A stretch of 64,000 nucleotides of DNA from Roridomyces roridus (taxonomy: Eukaryota > Basidiomycota > Agaricomycetes > Agaricales > Mycenaceae): contig JARKIF010000009.1 of assembly GCA_029378245.1 (NCBI GenBank), positions 2,108,001 through 2,172,000 of the forward strand, read 5' to 3'. Of the stretch, positions 46,519 through 57,163 are shown piece by piece. The notes beneath the pieces were generated by a model. The model ran no database searches. It was not told where the DNA came from and saw only the letters and a list, made by a program, of their open reading frames with translations. The position numbers were made by a program, and so were the translations under genes. Each line of letters begins with the position of its first letter. Positions within the stretch are counted from its first letter, which is position 1.

Positions 46519-47995
46519 CTGGGGATCTCGCTGGGGTGCTTGACGTGGGGCGGCGTCGAGTGGAAGGAGAAGGAGGGCGGGAGGAAGAAGATGGCGATGA
46601 ATGAGGACGACATTGATTCATCTCGACGAGCAGGGCGACAGTCCGACCGGAAGAGGGGGCAGCGGACAGCAGCAGGCGAGACATGGCCATCGTGGGCTCA
46701 GTCGCGCGGCCCTGGCCTAACCCAGCAACTAGTCGGCAAGGGTCCTACCACAGGAGGGGGGGCGAGTGCGGGGGCAAGGCTGGCCATAAAAGTAGGGGGC
46801 GGCGCGCCAATACCCAGTCCGCAGCTATCTAACCTGATGTGGTAGGTCCCACAGTTCCTGCTTCGGCGTCGAGGGGTCGTCCTTGAGTCACTTCATCGCT
46901 GGTCTCGTCCGTGGGGCGGCGACGGCGAGAGGAGGGTGTTGAGGGCGGAGGTATGAAGCTACTACAACGCGTCAGCGAGTGGTCAAGAACGGCGAGAAAT
47001 GCTGCTTACAATGTCCGTGACGACACGCGACCATGGGCGGGTGAGATTTGAAGTGATTCTGAAAGGACGAGTCAATACTGGCGTTGTAGGTGACGATGAT
47101 GGTGCATTACCTCGCTAGCGACAGACATCGCCCATGCGAACGTTGCGGGCAACGGCGAGGTCTACAACGGCGAGTCAGCATGGACGCTACAGAGGGCGAC
47201 GAGAACAGACGAACGGTAAGACCGCTGCTAGCCAGGCCGTCGAGGAGGCTGGATGCACGAAGGCAGAGGATGGGGTAGTAGTCGCTCCATGGGAGGAGGA
47301 AGGAGAAGAAGATGGGGGATTAGACGCTGAGCATCGTTCTTATATGCCTCTCCGACGCTGCATTTCGAACAAGAATGGAGATCGGACAGCGGATGTCGAG
47401 CGGAAGGAATTTGCTCAGGGCATGGCTCGGAGACTGACAGACAAAATTTTTGTAGAAAAACTTTTTGTCCGAGGCGTCAGAGTGGTCTCTTGCGTGCAGA
47501 GAGTCGGGCGAGATGTTGGGCGAGCCCGCCAGCGAGATTACGCGCTTTCGTAAGACTGGACGCGCGGTGGCACGGGAGGAAGACAAGAGAACTTGAAAGA
47601 GGCGCGTCCGATGGCTGTCACGTGTCGGTCACGCTTCGTGCTCAGCGCGTCCATGAGCCTGACAGATTTCCAGGCTTCAAGGGCGCTTGTTCAAACATTG
47701 TTCATGATCTCTGCCATGAACCTCCAGTTTCTGCAGATCTGGGTTCCAAGGACTCCCACAATCCTCTACGCCCAAGTTGACACCAACCCTTAGTGGCGCG
47801 CCGAAGCTCGAGAGGTCGCGACAGACTCGAAGCTCTTTTGGAAAATCTCGACTGCCAAGAACACTGTTGCATCGTCTGCCTACGCTTGACCAAGCTTGGG
47901 AGGCTGCAAGCCCTCATAACGCTTCAAAGAAAAGTCCATTCCCGATGCATTATCCATTAATGAATGTAATCTAAAGCAGAATAAAAACAGTCCTA
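46519..47995 (-). other. GC-rich region with probable upstream exons of the unresolved gene
   Basis: Several intron-like pieces on the minus strand (GTAATG...TTTCAG about 47111-47058; GTAAGC...GTTGTAG about 47010-46960) support a transcribed multi-exon gene. No conserved domain was found. 47.4-48.0 kb shows no supported feature. Confidence 0.3.
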
Positions 47996-49186
47996 TCAAT
48001 GCCCAAAGAACCCGCGCGTCATCCCAACCATGAGTGTCTTGGACTTCATCATACGCGCAAACCAAGGACCGAAGGTGATGCCCCATAGCATCCCGATGTA
48101 CGCGCGTCCTCCGTTCTTGCCTTGGTGAATATTCAGCAAGGAACGACGCAGAGACGAACAAGGACTTACCATTGGTCACAACAATCATTTCAACCGAGCC
48201 CTTGTATGGCTTGAGCGACTTGCCCGCAAACAGCGCGACAATATTGCCGGCGACCACCCCACCATGCGCACTAGCCTTCATCGCCGTCTTCTGTTCAACA
48301 TAGTTGATCACGTCACCCATGGCGAAAATTTCGGGGTGGTCGAGCAGCTGCAAAGTGGGCTTGACTTTGATTTGCTTCCTTTGGTCGAGGGTGGTGTCGC
48401 CGAGTGACCTGGCAACAAACTCGGTGCGTGGACGGGGGCCTCGGGTGGGAACCACCAAATCAGCCTCGATGGTGCTCCCTCGGCGCGTCGTTACCGTCGC
48501 GGGGCCGGCAGCAGGGATCTCATCAACGTAGTCGTTCACAACGACGTTAACACCCCGTTTGCTCAAATCATCCGCCAGGGCTTTGCGGAAGCCGGCGGGG
48601 TACGTGGAGTTGAGGACTTGGGTGTCACCGTGGACGATGGTGACCTCCTTCTTTGGCCATGTATCCTTGATCTCACCAGCGAATTCTGGTAGACACGAAT
48701 GAGGATAATTGCTTGGAACCGAGAAAAGAACTCACCTAAACCAACGGCGCCTCCACCGACCAGAACGATCCTCTGCGCCTTCTCGAATTGACCCCTCCAT
48801 GATTTCACATGGGCGTGGACTTCCTTGGGATCCTCCGGAAAGTTGACAGGCCCCTCCCACACAGAACCTGGCGCGAGAACGAGCGCGTCGTAGGGGAACT
48901 CCTTGCCGTCTGCAAGGACCACAACCTTTTCATTGGGCTTGATGATCTCGACAAGCCCCTCGACGAAGGTGCCGTTCTTGTTGGAGAAAAGTTTGTTGAA
49001 TGGAATCAAGCCGGTATCGAGCAGGTCGTTGTCGGGCGTCACGGTCATACGTGGGGCGGTGGGGAGCGTCACGGCGTATGGACGGGGATTAATGAGAGTT
49101 ATTTGGGCGTCGGGGAGTTTGGCGTTCAGGGTCTTGGCGAGCACAGCGCCGCTGTTGCCCCCGACTATGATGATTTTCTTGGGCAT
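47996..49186 (-). CDS. AIF/AMID (FSP1)-like FAD-dependent NAD(P)H oxidoreductase
   Basis: Pyridine nucleotide-disulphide oxidoreductase of the AIFM2 type; relatives reduce quinones and act at membranes or mitochondria. Three exons. The N-terminal dinucleotide fold is KKIIIVGGNSGAVLAKTLNA, then YDALVLAPGSVWEG, a second NAD(P)-binding fold RIVLVGGGAVGL-EFAGEIKD across an intron, VTIVHGDTQVLNS, RRGSTIEADLVVPTRGPRPR, and the FAD-site block HPEIFAMGDVINYVEQKTAM with KASAHGGVVAGNIVALFAGK. It ends LMVGMTRGFFGH at 47996. The N terminus is MPKK, so there is no MG myristoylation site as in animal FSP1. The fold-forming GxGxxG is relaxed to GGNSGA. About 380 residues, normal. Confidence 0.9.
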
Positions 49187-49597
49187 TGTGGGAGTTGTTC
49201 AGTGGAAGGAGGGTGAGTGCGGAAGCTGAAATCGAAAATAGGGAGCATTTATAGCGCGTTCTGGTTTCATGTCATCAGGATGACGGGTTACTAAGTGCTA
49301 TATCTCTAAGCGCGTGATCGCGTGGCTGTGATGGCCGTTTACGCGGCTGGACGATCAGTGGCTGGAGGGCAAAAATAAAAGTGCGCTCGTACCCTCACCT
49401 GAGCAATTCGCTGCTTTCCGTTTCCGAATTTTTGTATCCTTCTGAGCTCATTCCGTTGAACGTCTTCATAATCCCACTTGCCGGTGACGCAACATCGCAA
49501 CGAGTTCGGATAGTCCGCACAGAAGCACTGCGGGAGACCGCCTCTCGGTAGGCTCTCGGTAGGCTTCGGTAGGCCGCGGGCGGCATATCCTGATATG
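49187..49597. other. Promoter and spacer
   Basis: Upstream of the oxidoreductase. A short direct repeat, TCGGTAGG repeated three times within 49553-49574, sits just left of the MITE at 49598. An open frame on the minus strand (49692-49339) crosses the MITE end and is rejected as a gene. Confidence 0.4.
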
Positions 49598-50323
49598 TGG
49601 GTAGGGGCAACGCCTGCCAGAATGCGATCATTTGATGGGATGTCCCGATTTAGAAGTCCCGCCAAATCGCAAGGAGTGATTTTGACCGACAACTACAGCC
49701 TCATTCACCAACCGTGACGATAAATTTTGGCAGAGGACCCACACTATTTTCCACTTTTATTTGTAGTTATCTTTGTACATTTTTTGATTTGTGAGATATA
49801 AGCTGATTCCTGCACTCAATGAAGGGCTTCCGGGCCAAAATTAAAAAAAGTAATAAGATAACTACCAATGGTTTCGTTGCCCACACCTCCTTGGGGTCGA
49901 CTTTCGGCCAAAAAGTTGTCGTGGTGCCGATATTTTTGTCGGGTAAGTTACAGGGTCAACACATGTAAACATACCCGTCGCGCGAGGCCCAAGAGCCAAC
50001 AGCTGCACAAAAATGCTTGCCTGCCACTGTGATATGCATAGGAGAAATACACCTCTATTATGGAGCAGCAGTCCGGTGCATAGAGAGCATAACCTTTGGT
50101 AGCAGAGTACAGTGATGTAGTAATTTCTTACCAAAAGGCAGGTTCCAGACATCCAAGGCTCTCAAATTGCATTCCAGGCAGCACATATAGACTCATTCCA
50201 TTGATATTAACACCATAGAGGAAGTCCAGTAAGAATATGAAGTGGTACAAGGTGAGACGAAGAATTCAGGCAGATCACGCTTAGTCAGCGCACGCTTAGT
50301 TTGGCTGGCGTTGCCCCTACCCA
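49598..50323. mobile_element. 726-bp MITE with 22-bp TIRs and 7-bp target duplication
   Basis: The left end TGGGTAGGGGCAACGCCTGC and the right end (complement) TGGGTAGGGGCAACGCCAGC match at 21 of 22 bases. TGATATG flanks both sides (49591-49597 and 50324-50330). AT-rich interior with no transposase frame. The duplication length is near the 8 bp of hAT elements; the superfamily is uncertain. It lies 150 bp from the stop of the UbiB-family gene, in its 3' flank. Confidence 0.75.
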
Positions 50324-50474
50324 TGATATGGTTGTCGCCGTTGTCCCGTGAATCTTACCAATGCCAAGTTCTATAATCAGATAATTTGTAATACAAAGCT
50401 CTACGTTATACGCTCGGTACGAGCCTGACAAAGGCGTCAAACGTTTTGCAATTGGACCGAGAAGACGTGTTCGC

Positions 50475-52651
50475 TCACCAGCCATATTTCACCGAAACAT
50501 CGGCATCGACAAGAGATGAAGAGATGAGTTGCCGCGCCTCAAGCCAAGCCCACGTCTGGAGACAGATGAGTAAACATCCGACAAATAGCAGAAGAGTCAG
50601 ACCTTCAACATCGCGCCTAGATTCCCCGTCGCCCTCTCACTGCCCGACGTAGCCATCTGCCCACCCAACTGTCTTAATATCGGCAACGCACTCTTGAACA
50701 GGTCAAGCCCAGGATCAAGCTGCCTGCCAATTCCCTCCAACAGTAAAATACTGATCACCGTGTTCACAAAATCGCCCTCCATCTTGACATGGTGTTCCCG
50801 GACAGCTTTCAGCACCTCAGTCAGGATATCAGAGATTTTGATCTGCCCGAGCGAGAACGTCTTGCGCTTGACGCTCAACACCAAATGCTGCATCTTGAGC
50901 GCAAACGTCTCGGTGTCAATCGCGAGTTCTGGCGTGCGGCACCGCTCCACCATCAGCTGGCCGGTACGGTAGCCGTCGAATTCGGCCATGGCGCGGAACA
51001 TATCCAGGAAGTTTTTGCGGTTGACTTCCGAGAGCGTGGTCACCAACCCTGCGTCAATGAAGACGATCTCGGGGATGTATCCCTCCTCGCCGAGTTTGTG
51101 TAGCTCTGCCCGCCATGCAGAGGGACGGTCAATGAGCTTGGTGAGGTCCCCGACAATACGGTCCGAGTCTGAATCGGTGGCCAGTGTCTCTGGTACGTGA
51201 CCCAGTTCGCCTTTGTGGAAGAGGGAATATGCAATGTTGGCTAAAAGAGAACGAGTGGTGGCTGGTTTGCTGAATTTAATCATGATGTTTCCTGGATGGA
51301 GGTCCGAGTGGACGAAATTATCCAGTAACAGCATGTTCTGAGTTTTCGGTCAGTGCGGAGTATCGTTTGAAAGAGAAAACTCACCAAGAAGGCATCGAGG
51401 CCCACGGTAGCCACCTGGTCCTCAAACGGCCCTCCACCGTTCTTCAAAAATGCTTCAAGAGGAAGTGCATTCTCGTACTCCTCGACCAGCATCTCGGAAG
51501 TGGACCAAGATATCAGTGGACGAGGGAACGCAACTGGCACTTTTCTCGATGCGAAATTCGTCTCAAACCCAACTAGATTCTCCGCCTCGTGTCGCAGATC
51601 CAACTGCTGGAACATCATTTGCCCAAATACGTCCACTTCATCAGGTAGCGACAGCCACTGCATGCCGGGGAAGATGGTGATGAAGTGGGCGAAGAAGGAC
51701 ATGATGGAAAGGTCGCGCGAAATGGTCTTTTTGACGTGAGGGTGGAGGACTTTGATTGCGACGGCGGCTGTTGGGACGGATGGTGGGGGATCTTGCAGGA
51801 TGACTGGAGCCAATGCGCCTGCGGGGCCTTTTCGCTGTCGGCGGGGGTCCATATACGAAGGCGGGATTAAATCTTGCTTGAGGGTAGCTCTATATACCTG
51901 CGCAATGGCACCCGTGCCGATGGGATTTTCATCGAACTCCTCGAAAATGTCCTCAAAGTGGCGGTTGAACACCTTCTCGATTAACTTGCGTGTATGGGAT
52001 ATCGAGTGTGGCTTTCCGCTTGAATGCAGTCTGCCCAGACGTTTACAGAGCAGTGAGGGGAATAAATCTGCACGTGAACCGGCCCATTGCGACAACTAAT
52101 TCACGCGTCAGACGCGCGACTTGAGGGAAAACGAGACATACCTTGATGAAAGCAGGACCTGCAATCTCCATCCTGCTCACAAGAAAATTGTACCACCATA
52201 CCGCGCCCCAGCGGTCGCCGCGTAGGCGTCGTTCTGGTTTCCCAATAAGCAGCATCGGAATAGAGACGATGACCGGCATGAACAGTGCGAAGAGATACAC
52301 GAAACGCGTCGCGGTGAGGAGTGGCTCCCATATCCGGTCGTGCCATAGAGCCTGTAATCTGGCGCTAATGGTCAGGTCGTAATCTGAAGAGGATGCGATG
52401 ATGGGATGGCGCGGTCGTTGGGGGATGACGGTCGGAGATGCAATTATGGACGGCAGAACGGGTGACTGCTTTGGTGTCAAGTACAAGGCCAGTCCGCCTG
52501 CGACAGGGACCAGCCAGAACGTGCGCTGCCATGAAAAACGTTGAATGGGTGTTCGGTTAAAGAACCCGGGCCAGGAAGAGTTATGGCGCGGCCATTGGTA
52601 GCGGTACAGACGTGGCAGGGATGAAAGCCTGCTAGTCGTTGTCCAAGACAT
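50475..52651 (-). CDS. ADCK2/Cqd1-type UbiB (ABC1) family protein, mitochondrial
   Basis: Atypical kinase-fold protein; family members control coenzyme Q distribution and mitochondrial lipids. The N terminus MSWTTTSRLSSLPRLYRYQW is Arg/Ser-rich, like a mitochondrial presequence, followed by a membrane-like stretch (TFWLVPVAGGLALYL) and FVYLFALFMPVIVSIPMLLI. Kinase features: MEIAGPAFIK-LSQWAGSRAD across an intron (KxGQ-region), EFDENPIGTGAIAQVYRATL (Ala-rich-loop position), VAIKVLHPHVKKTISRD, catalytic NFVHSDLHPGNIMIKF and metal-binding EIVFIDAGLVTTL. The last intron (GTCTGA to CTCCAG) leads to TWAWLEARQLISSSLVDADV, ending KYGW at 50475. The KxGQ Gly is Ser here (KLSQ). Otherwise complete. Confidence 0.88.
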
Positions 52652-52995
52652 CGAACCTGTTCACGATCGCGGCGGCATAATGACGTCTGGATTGTTGTGT
52701 ACCCGTGTTGATACGCCGGCTTCAATTCAATTTTTTTTATCGACAGCTGCAGGAAGGGGTTAGGATCGCATTCGACAGGCCATGGAAGATGTCGGGTCAA
52801 ACTACGAGAATATGACGGGTTATATGGAAACATCAAGCACGTCGCGTCCTAAGTATACAGAGAATGAAAGACAGGGTTGTTGCTACTGGAGGAAGGAAGT
52901 GGGAAGAGTCCAGATGCATGTACAGCGTCGGCCGACGAAGAGTACCAAATTGAATTTCCATCACTGATCTCTGGGGTTTCTCTCCTTGTCCCGCC

Positions 52996-55900
52996 ATGGC
53001 GTCCTACGCGTTCGTTACGCTCCTCACGTCCGACTCCTATCTGCCTGGTGCACTTGCCCTCGCAGCGGCACTCAGGGACCTGCACCCCGCCCCCGCAGTT
53101 GCCCCAGAAGTCGACTTCCAGACCGTCTGTCTTGTCACCCCAGAGACGGTCGACGTATCCGCCATAAAACAGCTCAGAAGAGCTTACAACGTCGTGGTGG
53201 GTGTGGAAGTAATTGGCCAGGAGGATGAAAAGGGTCTCAAACTGCTTGGTGAGTCTCTTCTCTCCCTCCAAATGTTATCTCTGCTTCCGTCGACGCGTAT
53301 ATGCACTCGGTCTTGCTTCCAACGACAAACTGTTGCATGGGAACGAACGTGGGCTGTCCCTGACGCGTCCCCTGCCCACACGGTAATCTTGACTCCATCG
53401 CTGATCCACTTTAAGGTCGTCTCGATCTCAACACTGTCCTTACAAAATTGCACGTATTCCGTCTCACACAATACTCCAAGATTATATTTCTCGATGCCGA
53501 CGTCCTCCCCATCCGCCCGCTCTCCCACCTCTTCACGCTCCCCCACGAGTTCTCTGCCGTCCCCGACGTCGGTTGGCCAGACATCTTCAACTCGGGTGTT
53601 CTCGTGCTGTCTCCCGGAGAGGACAAATTCACAGAACTCAACGAGCTACTAAAATCCAAAGGCACCTGGGACGGCGGTGACCAGGGCATTCTTAACGAAT
53701 GGCGCGGAAACGATTGGCATCGGCTCAGTTTCACTTACAACACCACCCCCACGGCTGCGTACACGTCAGTAATACGCTTGCTTCCTCTTCATACAACGCT
53801 AACGCCACTTTTGCAGTTACGCGCCGGCTTACGAACGCTTCGGTTCTCAAATATCTGCCATTCACTTTATCGGCCCGAACAAGCCGTGGAATTCACTCCC
53901 TTTTCGGTCTCCTTTCCAAACCCACCATTCGCATATCGATTCCGGGCCCCTACAGGCCTACGACTACAATACTCTTCTCGATCGCTGGTTCGCAGTTTAT
54001 GACAAAAATTATCGCGCCCAACCTACCTCTTCCGAGACCGAATTCGAGGTCAAGCGGTATATCTCTGCATGGGATGAGCAGACTGGTACCAGCGATGAGC
54101 TTATTTCGGGAAGCCTCGAGAGCGGCACGGCCCTCGGCTTGGAGGATCTTCGTAAAATTGCACTCGAGGGTATACAACCTTCAGGCATGCCGACGGAAAC
54201 TCGGCCGAGCGAAGGAGAGTATCTACGTTTACCTCTGGAAGGGCGTATCGATTTGATGCGCCCTCGGAAACCAGTTGAAGAAAAGGAGGAGGAGGAGGCT
54301 CCTCCAACTTGGACGGACACTGGACCGTCCACCCCACGTGCCAGTCATACGCGTAGCGAGTCCCCTCAGCGTTGGGAGACCCTCGCGACTCCCCGCCCCG
54401 ATCAAGTGCCTTCCAGTCCCCACCTTGCACCGATTTCGCTGCCTCCCACTCCCACTCCAGCTTCATATGCACGCCAGCAGTCTGATCAACCGCTATCGAA
54501 CCAGCCCTCGCAACAACATTCTTCGCAACAACATTCTTCGCAACAGCATTCTTCGCAACAGCATTCTTCTTCGCATCTTCATCCCCAGCAGCAGCATCAT
54601 GACCAGCAGCAGCACCATGACCAGCAGCAGCAGCATGACCAGCAGCAGCATGACCAGCAGCACCATGATCAGCAGCAGCACCACGACCAGCACCAGCAAC
54701 AACCGAGCCAGAGCCATCACCAGCAACACCAGGAACCGCCCCGACCCCATTCTCCACCCATGCTTATTTGGAACGCCGCTACCGAACCTCCCCCAACAAC
54801 TGCACCTGCTGTGTCCGCATTCCCGACCGATACATATTTCCCTAATCTTTGGGACCAGGCGCCCCGTCAGCAGCAACAGTATCGACAAGGGCCCGTCGGA
54901 GCGACGCCTCCCCCTGATTCAAACGCACTTTTCCAGCCTCCTCCGCCTTCGCAGATTCCCGAGTCGTTGCGTCGGGAAGGACATTATCGGCAGGTTACTG
55001 GAGAAGAGTCGGAGGCAGGAGCCACGAGCCCGGATCGTTCGAAAGTAAAGCATGTTTTCCCTTGGGAGGAGAAACCGCGCCAGATGCCTGGACGTGTTTT
55101 CCCTTCTTCGGATGCGCCTTCTCCGTCGCTGTTTGTTGGGCCCAGCCCGACTCCAGACACACCGGATTCGGTTGTGTCTTCGCAGCCGCGGTCACAGCCG
55201 CTGTCTCCTTTGCAAGGCTTACCCACTGCTTTGACGTACGGAAACGCGTGGGACGCCGTTCCGAGTATCCAGAGATATGCTTCGAGACTGGCGAGGAGCC
55301 CCCAGTCGCCGATGCCCCTCGCGCCTGCCTTTGAAGGAGACCGGTATCGGAGAGGGCGGAGTTGGGATGACCGGACCGAGGCGAGCAGCATGGACGGGGA
55401 CGACGAAGACGATGGTTCGGACGAGGACGCGTCGTTTGACGAACAGCAAGTCCGCCACGTGCCCGATAGCGACAGCGACCGCGGAACGAGTCGAAGCTCG
55501 ACGACGGCAGTGCGCTCGCGAAGTGGATCGTCTTCAATTTCGGCAAGCTACATCATCAAAGGAAAGAAAAAAGAATACCGAGTACGTGGTGTTCAAACTA
55601 TTTCCCCACAAACGCGGAGCATGGGGACTCAGACTGAGGCGCCGAAGGTAACTAGCGAAGCGAAACCGCGGACGACCACAGCCACTGGCCGGCGTGGGTG
55701 GGCGCCTAGCGCGGCTGATGTTGTGCCACCTATTACGGTGCACAGCAGCGGCGCAGAGCTGTCGATGACGACTGCCTCACCCTCGCCGGCACAACCTGGC
55801 TCGCCGCGCGAATTCCTGTTCGCGTCTAGCAACAATCCGTCTGCGCTGCCCATGTCGACGCCTCCGCCTGCCCAACCGGTAGCACGCAGTACGCCCGTCG

Positions 55901-56115
55901 AACGCCAGATTTCGAACGATGGGTCTTTGCCGTCGCCGCCATCGTCTATTGGCCCCGTCTCGCCTCCCGACGTGCCGCTTGTCATATCGCCCGCTCGCAA
56001 GGGCAGTCGGGTGTGGGATCCTGCGCGTGGTGTAGAACTGTTCAAGCGTGGGTCGGAGGAAGTGCTTGCGAGGTTTTTGAAGATGGGTTCGTGGGAGGAT
56101 GAAGCAAAAGCTTGA
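52996..56115 (+). CDS. Glycogenin with long disordered, Gln/His-rich tail
   Basis: Self-glucosylating primer of glycogen synthesis. Three exons. The GT8 domain reads MASYAFVTLLTSDSYLPGAL, RLDLNTVLTKLHVFRLTQYS, IIFLDADVLPIRPLSHLF (DxD manganese site), FNSGVLVLSPGE, GTWDGGDQGILNEW and FIGPNKPW. The self-glucosylation Tyr is probably the Y of TYAPAYERFG, aligning with Tyr195 of animal glycogenin; its codon follows the second splice junction. Beyond residue ~330 is an ~620-residue disordered tail with QQHSS and DQQQHHD repeats (54509-54740), acidic runs (MDGDDEDDGSDEDASFDE), and a conserved-looking end SRVWDPARGVELFKRGSEEV, LARFLKMGSWEDEAKA. Intron 1 is long for this window (~167 bp). Confidence 0.92.
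54509..54740 (+). repeat. In-frame tandem repeats coding QQHSS and DQQQHH
   Basis: First a 15-bp unit (CAACAACATTCTTCG and variants with CAG) about four times, then CAGCAGCA-rich 15-27-bp units reading (H)HDQQQ. Pure glutamine/histidine coding, with internal unit identity high enough to allow slippage, so length is likely polymorphic between strains. Confidence 0.8.
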
Positions 56116-56434
56116 AGAGATGGATGGACTTTTTTTTCGTAAGTACATATCCTTTGTTATGTCGCACGTGTAGTGTTTTTCTTTCTTTCACCCTTCGAAT
56201 ACCCTCACACTGTTGTTGTTCGCACCCATGTAGCTATTGCAATTCATAGAGTTCGTTTCTGCATATCTAAGCGAGATTACATGAGTTACGTCACTCGAGT
56301 GGAATAGGGGAGCAAGCGTCATCGGCGTCATGTTCCACAAAGTTCCAGAGCTCCATTTTGACTCCATTCCCTGACTTTCAAAAAGCATATAAATTTGGTC
56401 CAGTGTACCAGCAACTCACCAATAAACCACCAAC
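56116..56434 (+). promoter_or_regulatory. Promoter of the LEA-like gene with TATA and stress-like motifs
   Basis: CATATAAAT at about 56386-56394, some 40 bp before the ATG, is a good TATA box, rarer in housekeeping genes here. An AGGGG stress-response-like core lies at 56306-56310, and GTTCCACAAAGTTCCAG at about 56332-56348 resembles paired heat-shock half-sites. Motif calls are by eye. Confidence 0.4.
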
Positions 56435-57163
56435 ATGTCCGGAATCTTCAACGTACAAGAACCAGAGCACCTCTCCGAGTGAGTGACAGTGCTTCGAGTC
56501 TGGCGGTTTCCTTACAGGCTCTAGGTTCCAAACTACTGCTGCCCAGGCTCAGGCCGAGGCTCAGACATCCACAATCGCCCGTGAAGTCGGTGAGTAAAAC
56601 TTCCGCGGCCTTGGAGCCATACTAACGCGTTCAATGCAGAGGAGAACGCCGAGCACGTCAAAGACGTAGCACACGACGCCGCCAACGCCGCTCTGAAACA
56701 TGGCCAGTCCCTAACCGGGCAGACAGCCGGCGACAGACTGCAGAACGACGCCTCGCTCAAAACGAGCGCAGCCATCGAGGAGGGACGCGCGAACGTCGAG
56801 GAAGCGAAAGCTACAGGCGCGACGTACCTCGACCAGGCGAAGAGCCTCGCTGCCAACGCCGCTGCTACCGCGCAGACTGCTGCTACGACTGCTGCTACGA
56901 CCGCAGTAGAGACTGCCCAAGCCTACCTCCCCCCGCCATCTGGAGCTGATGGTAAACACACTGCCTCGGATGTTGTGACAGGGCTGCAGAATGCTGGGAC
57001 AGCGGCGTACGCGACTACGAAGGAGTATCTGGCTGCTGCCCAGACGACTGCTCAGCCGCACATCGAGAAGGCGCGCGATGTTGCTGCGAGTTACCTCCCT
57101 GCTGGTGCTCATACGACGCAAACGGCGCCTGTGTCGATGGGTGGGAAGGATACTTTTGTTTGA
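56435..57163 (+). CDS. LEA-like amphipathic-helix protein
   Basis: Three exons: MSGIFNVQEPEHLSE, then FQTTAAQAQAEAQTSTIARE, VEENAEHVKDVAHDAANAAL, KHGQSLTGQTAGDRLQNDAS. An Ala/Thr-rich 11-mer-like region follows (SLAANAAATAQTAATTAATT, AVETAQAYLPPPSG, GLQNAGTAAYATTKEYLAAA). It ends SMGGKDTFV. Hydrophilic, no Cys or Trp, and strongly helical, like late-embryogenesis-abundant or small heat-shock-type disordered proteins. A role in desiccation or stress protection, or lipid-surface binding, is inferred from composition and promoter only. Confidence 0.7.

Noticed and set aside
46069..46845. 258-codon plus-strand open frame
   Set aside because: GC-rich Arg/Gly/Ser-rich shadow of the more protein-like minus-strand frame; no start context or splice partners.
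49339..49692. 117-codon minus-strand open frame (starts MSVKITPCDLAG)
   Set aside because: It runs across the end of the 49598 MITE and a small TCGGTAGG repeat; composition and position suggest chance.
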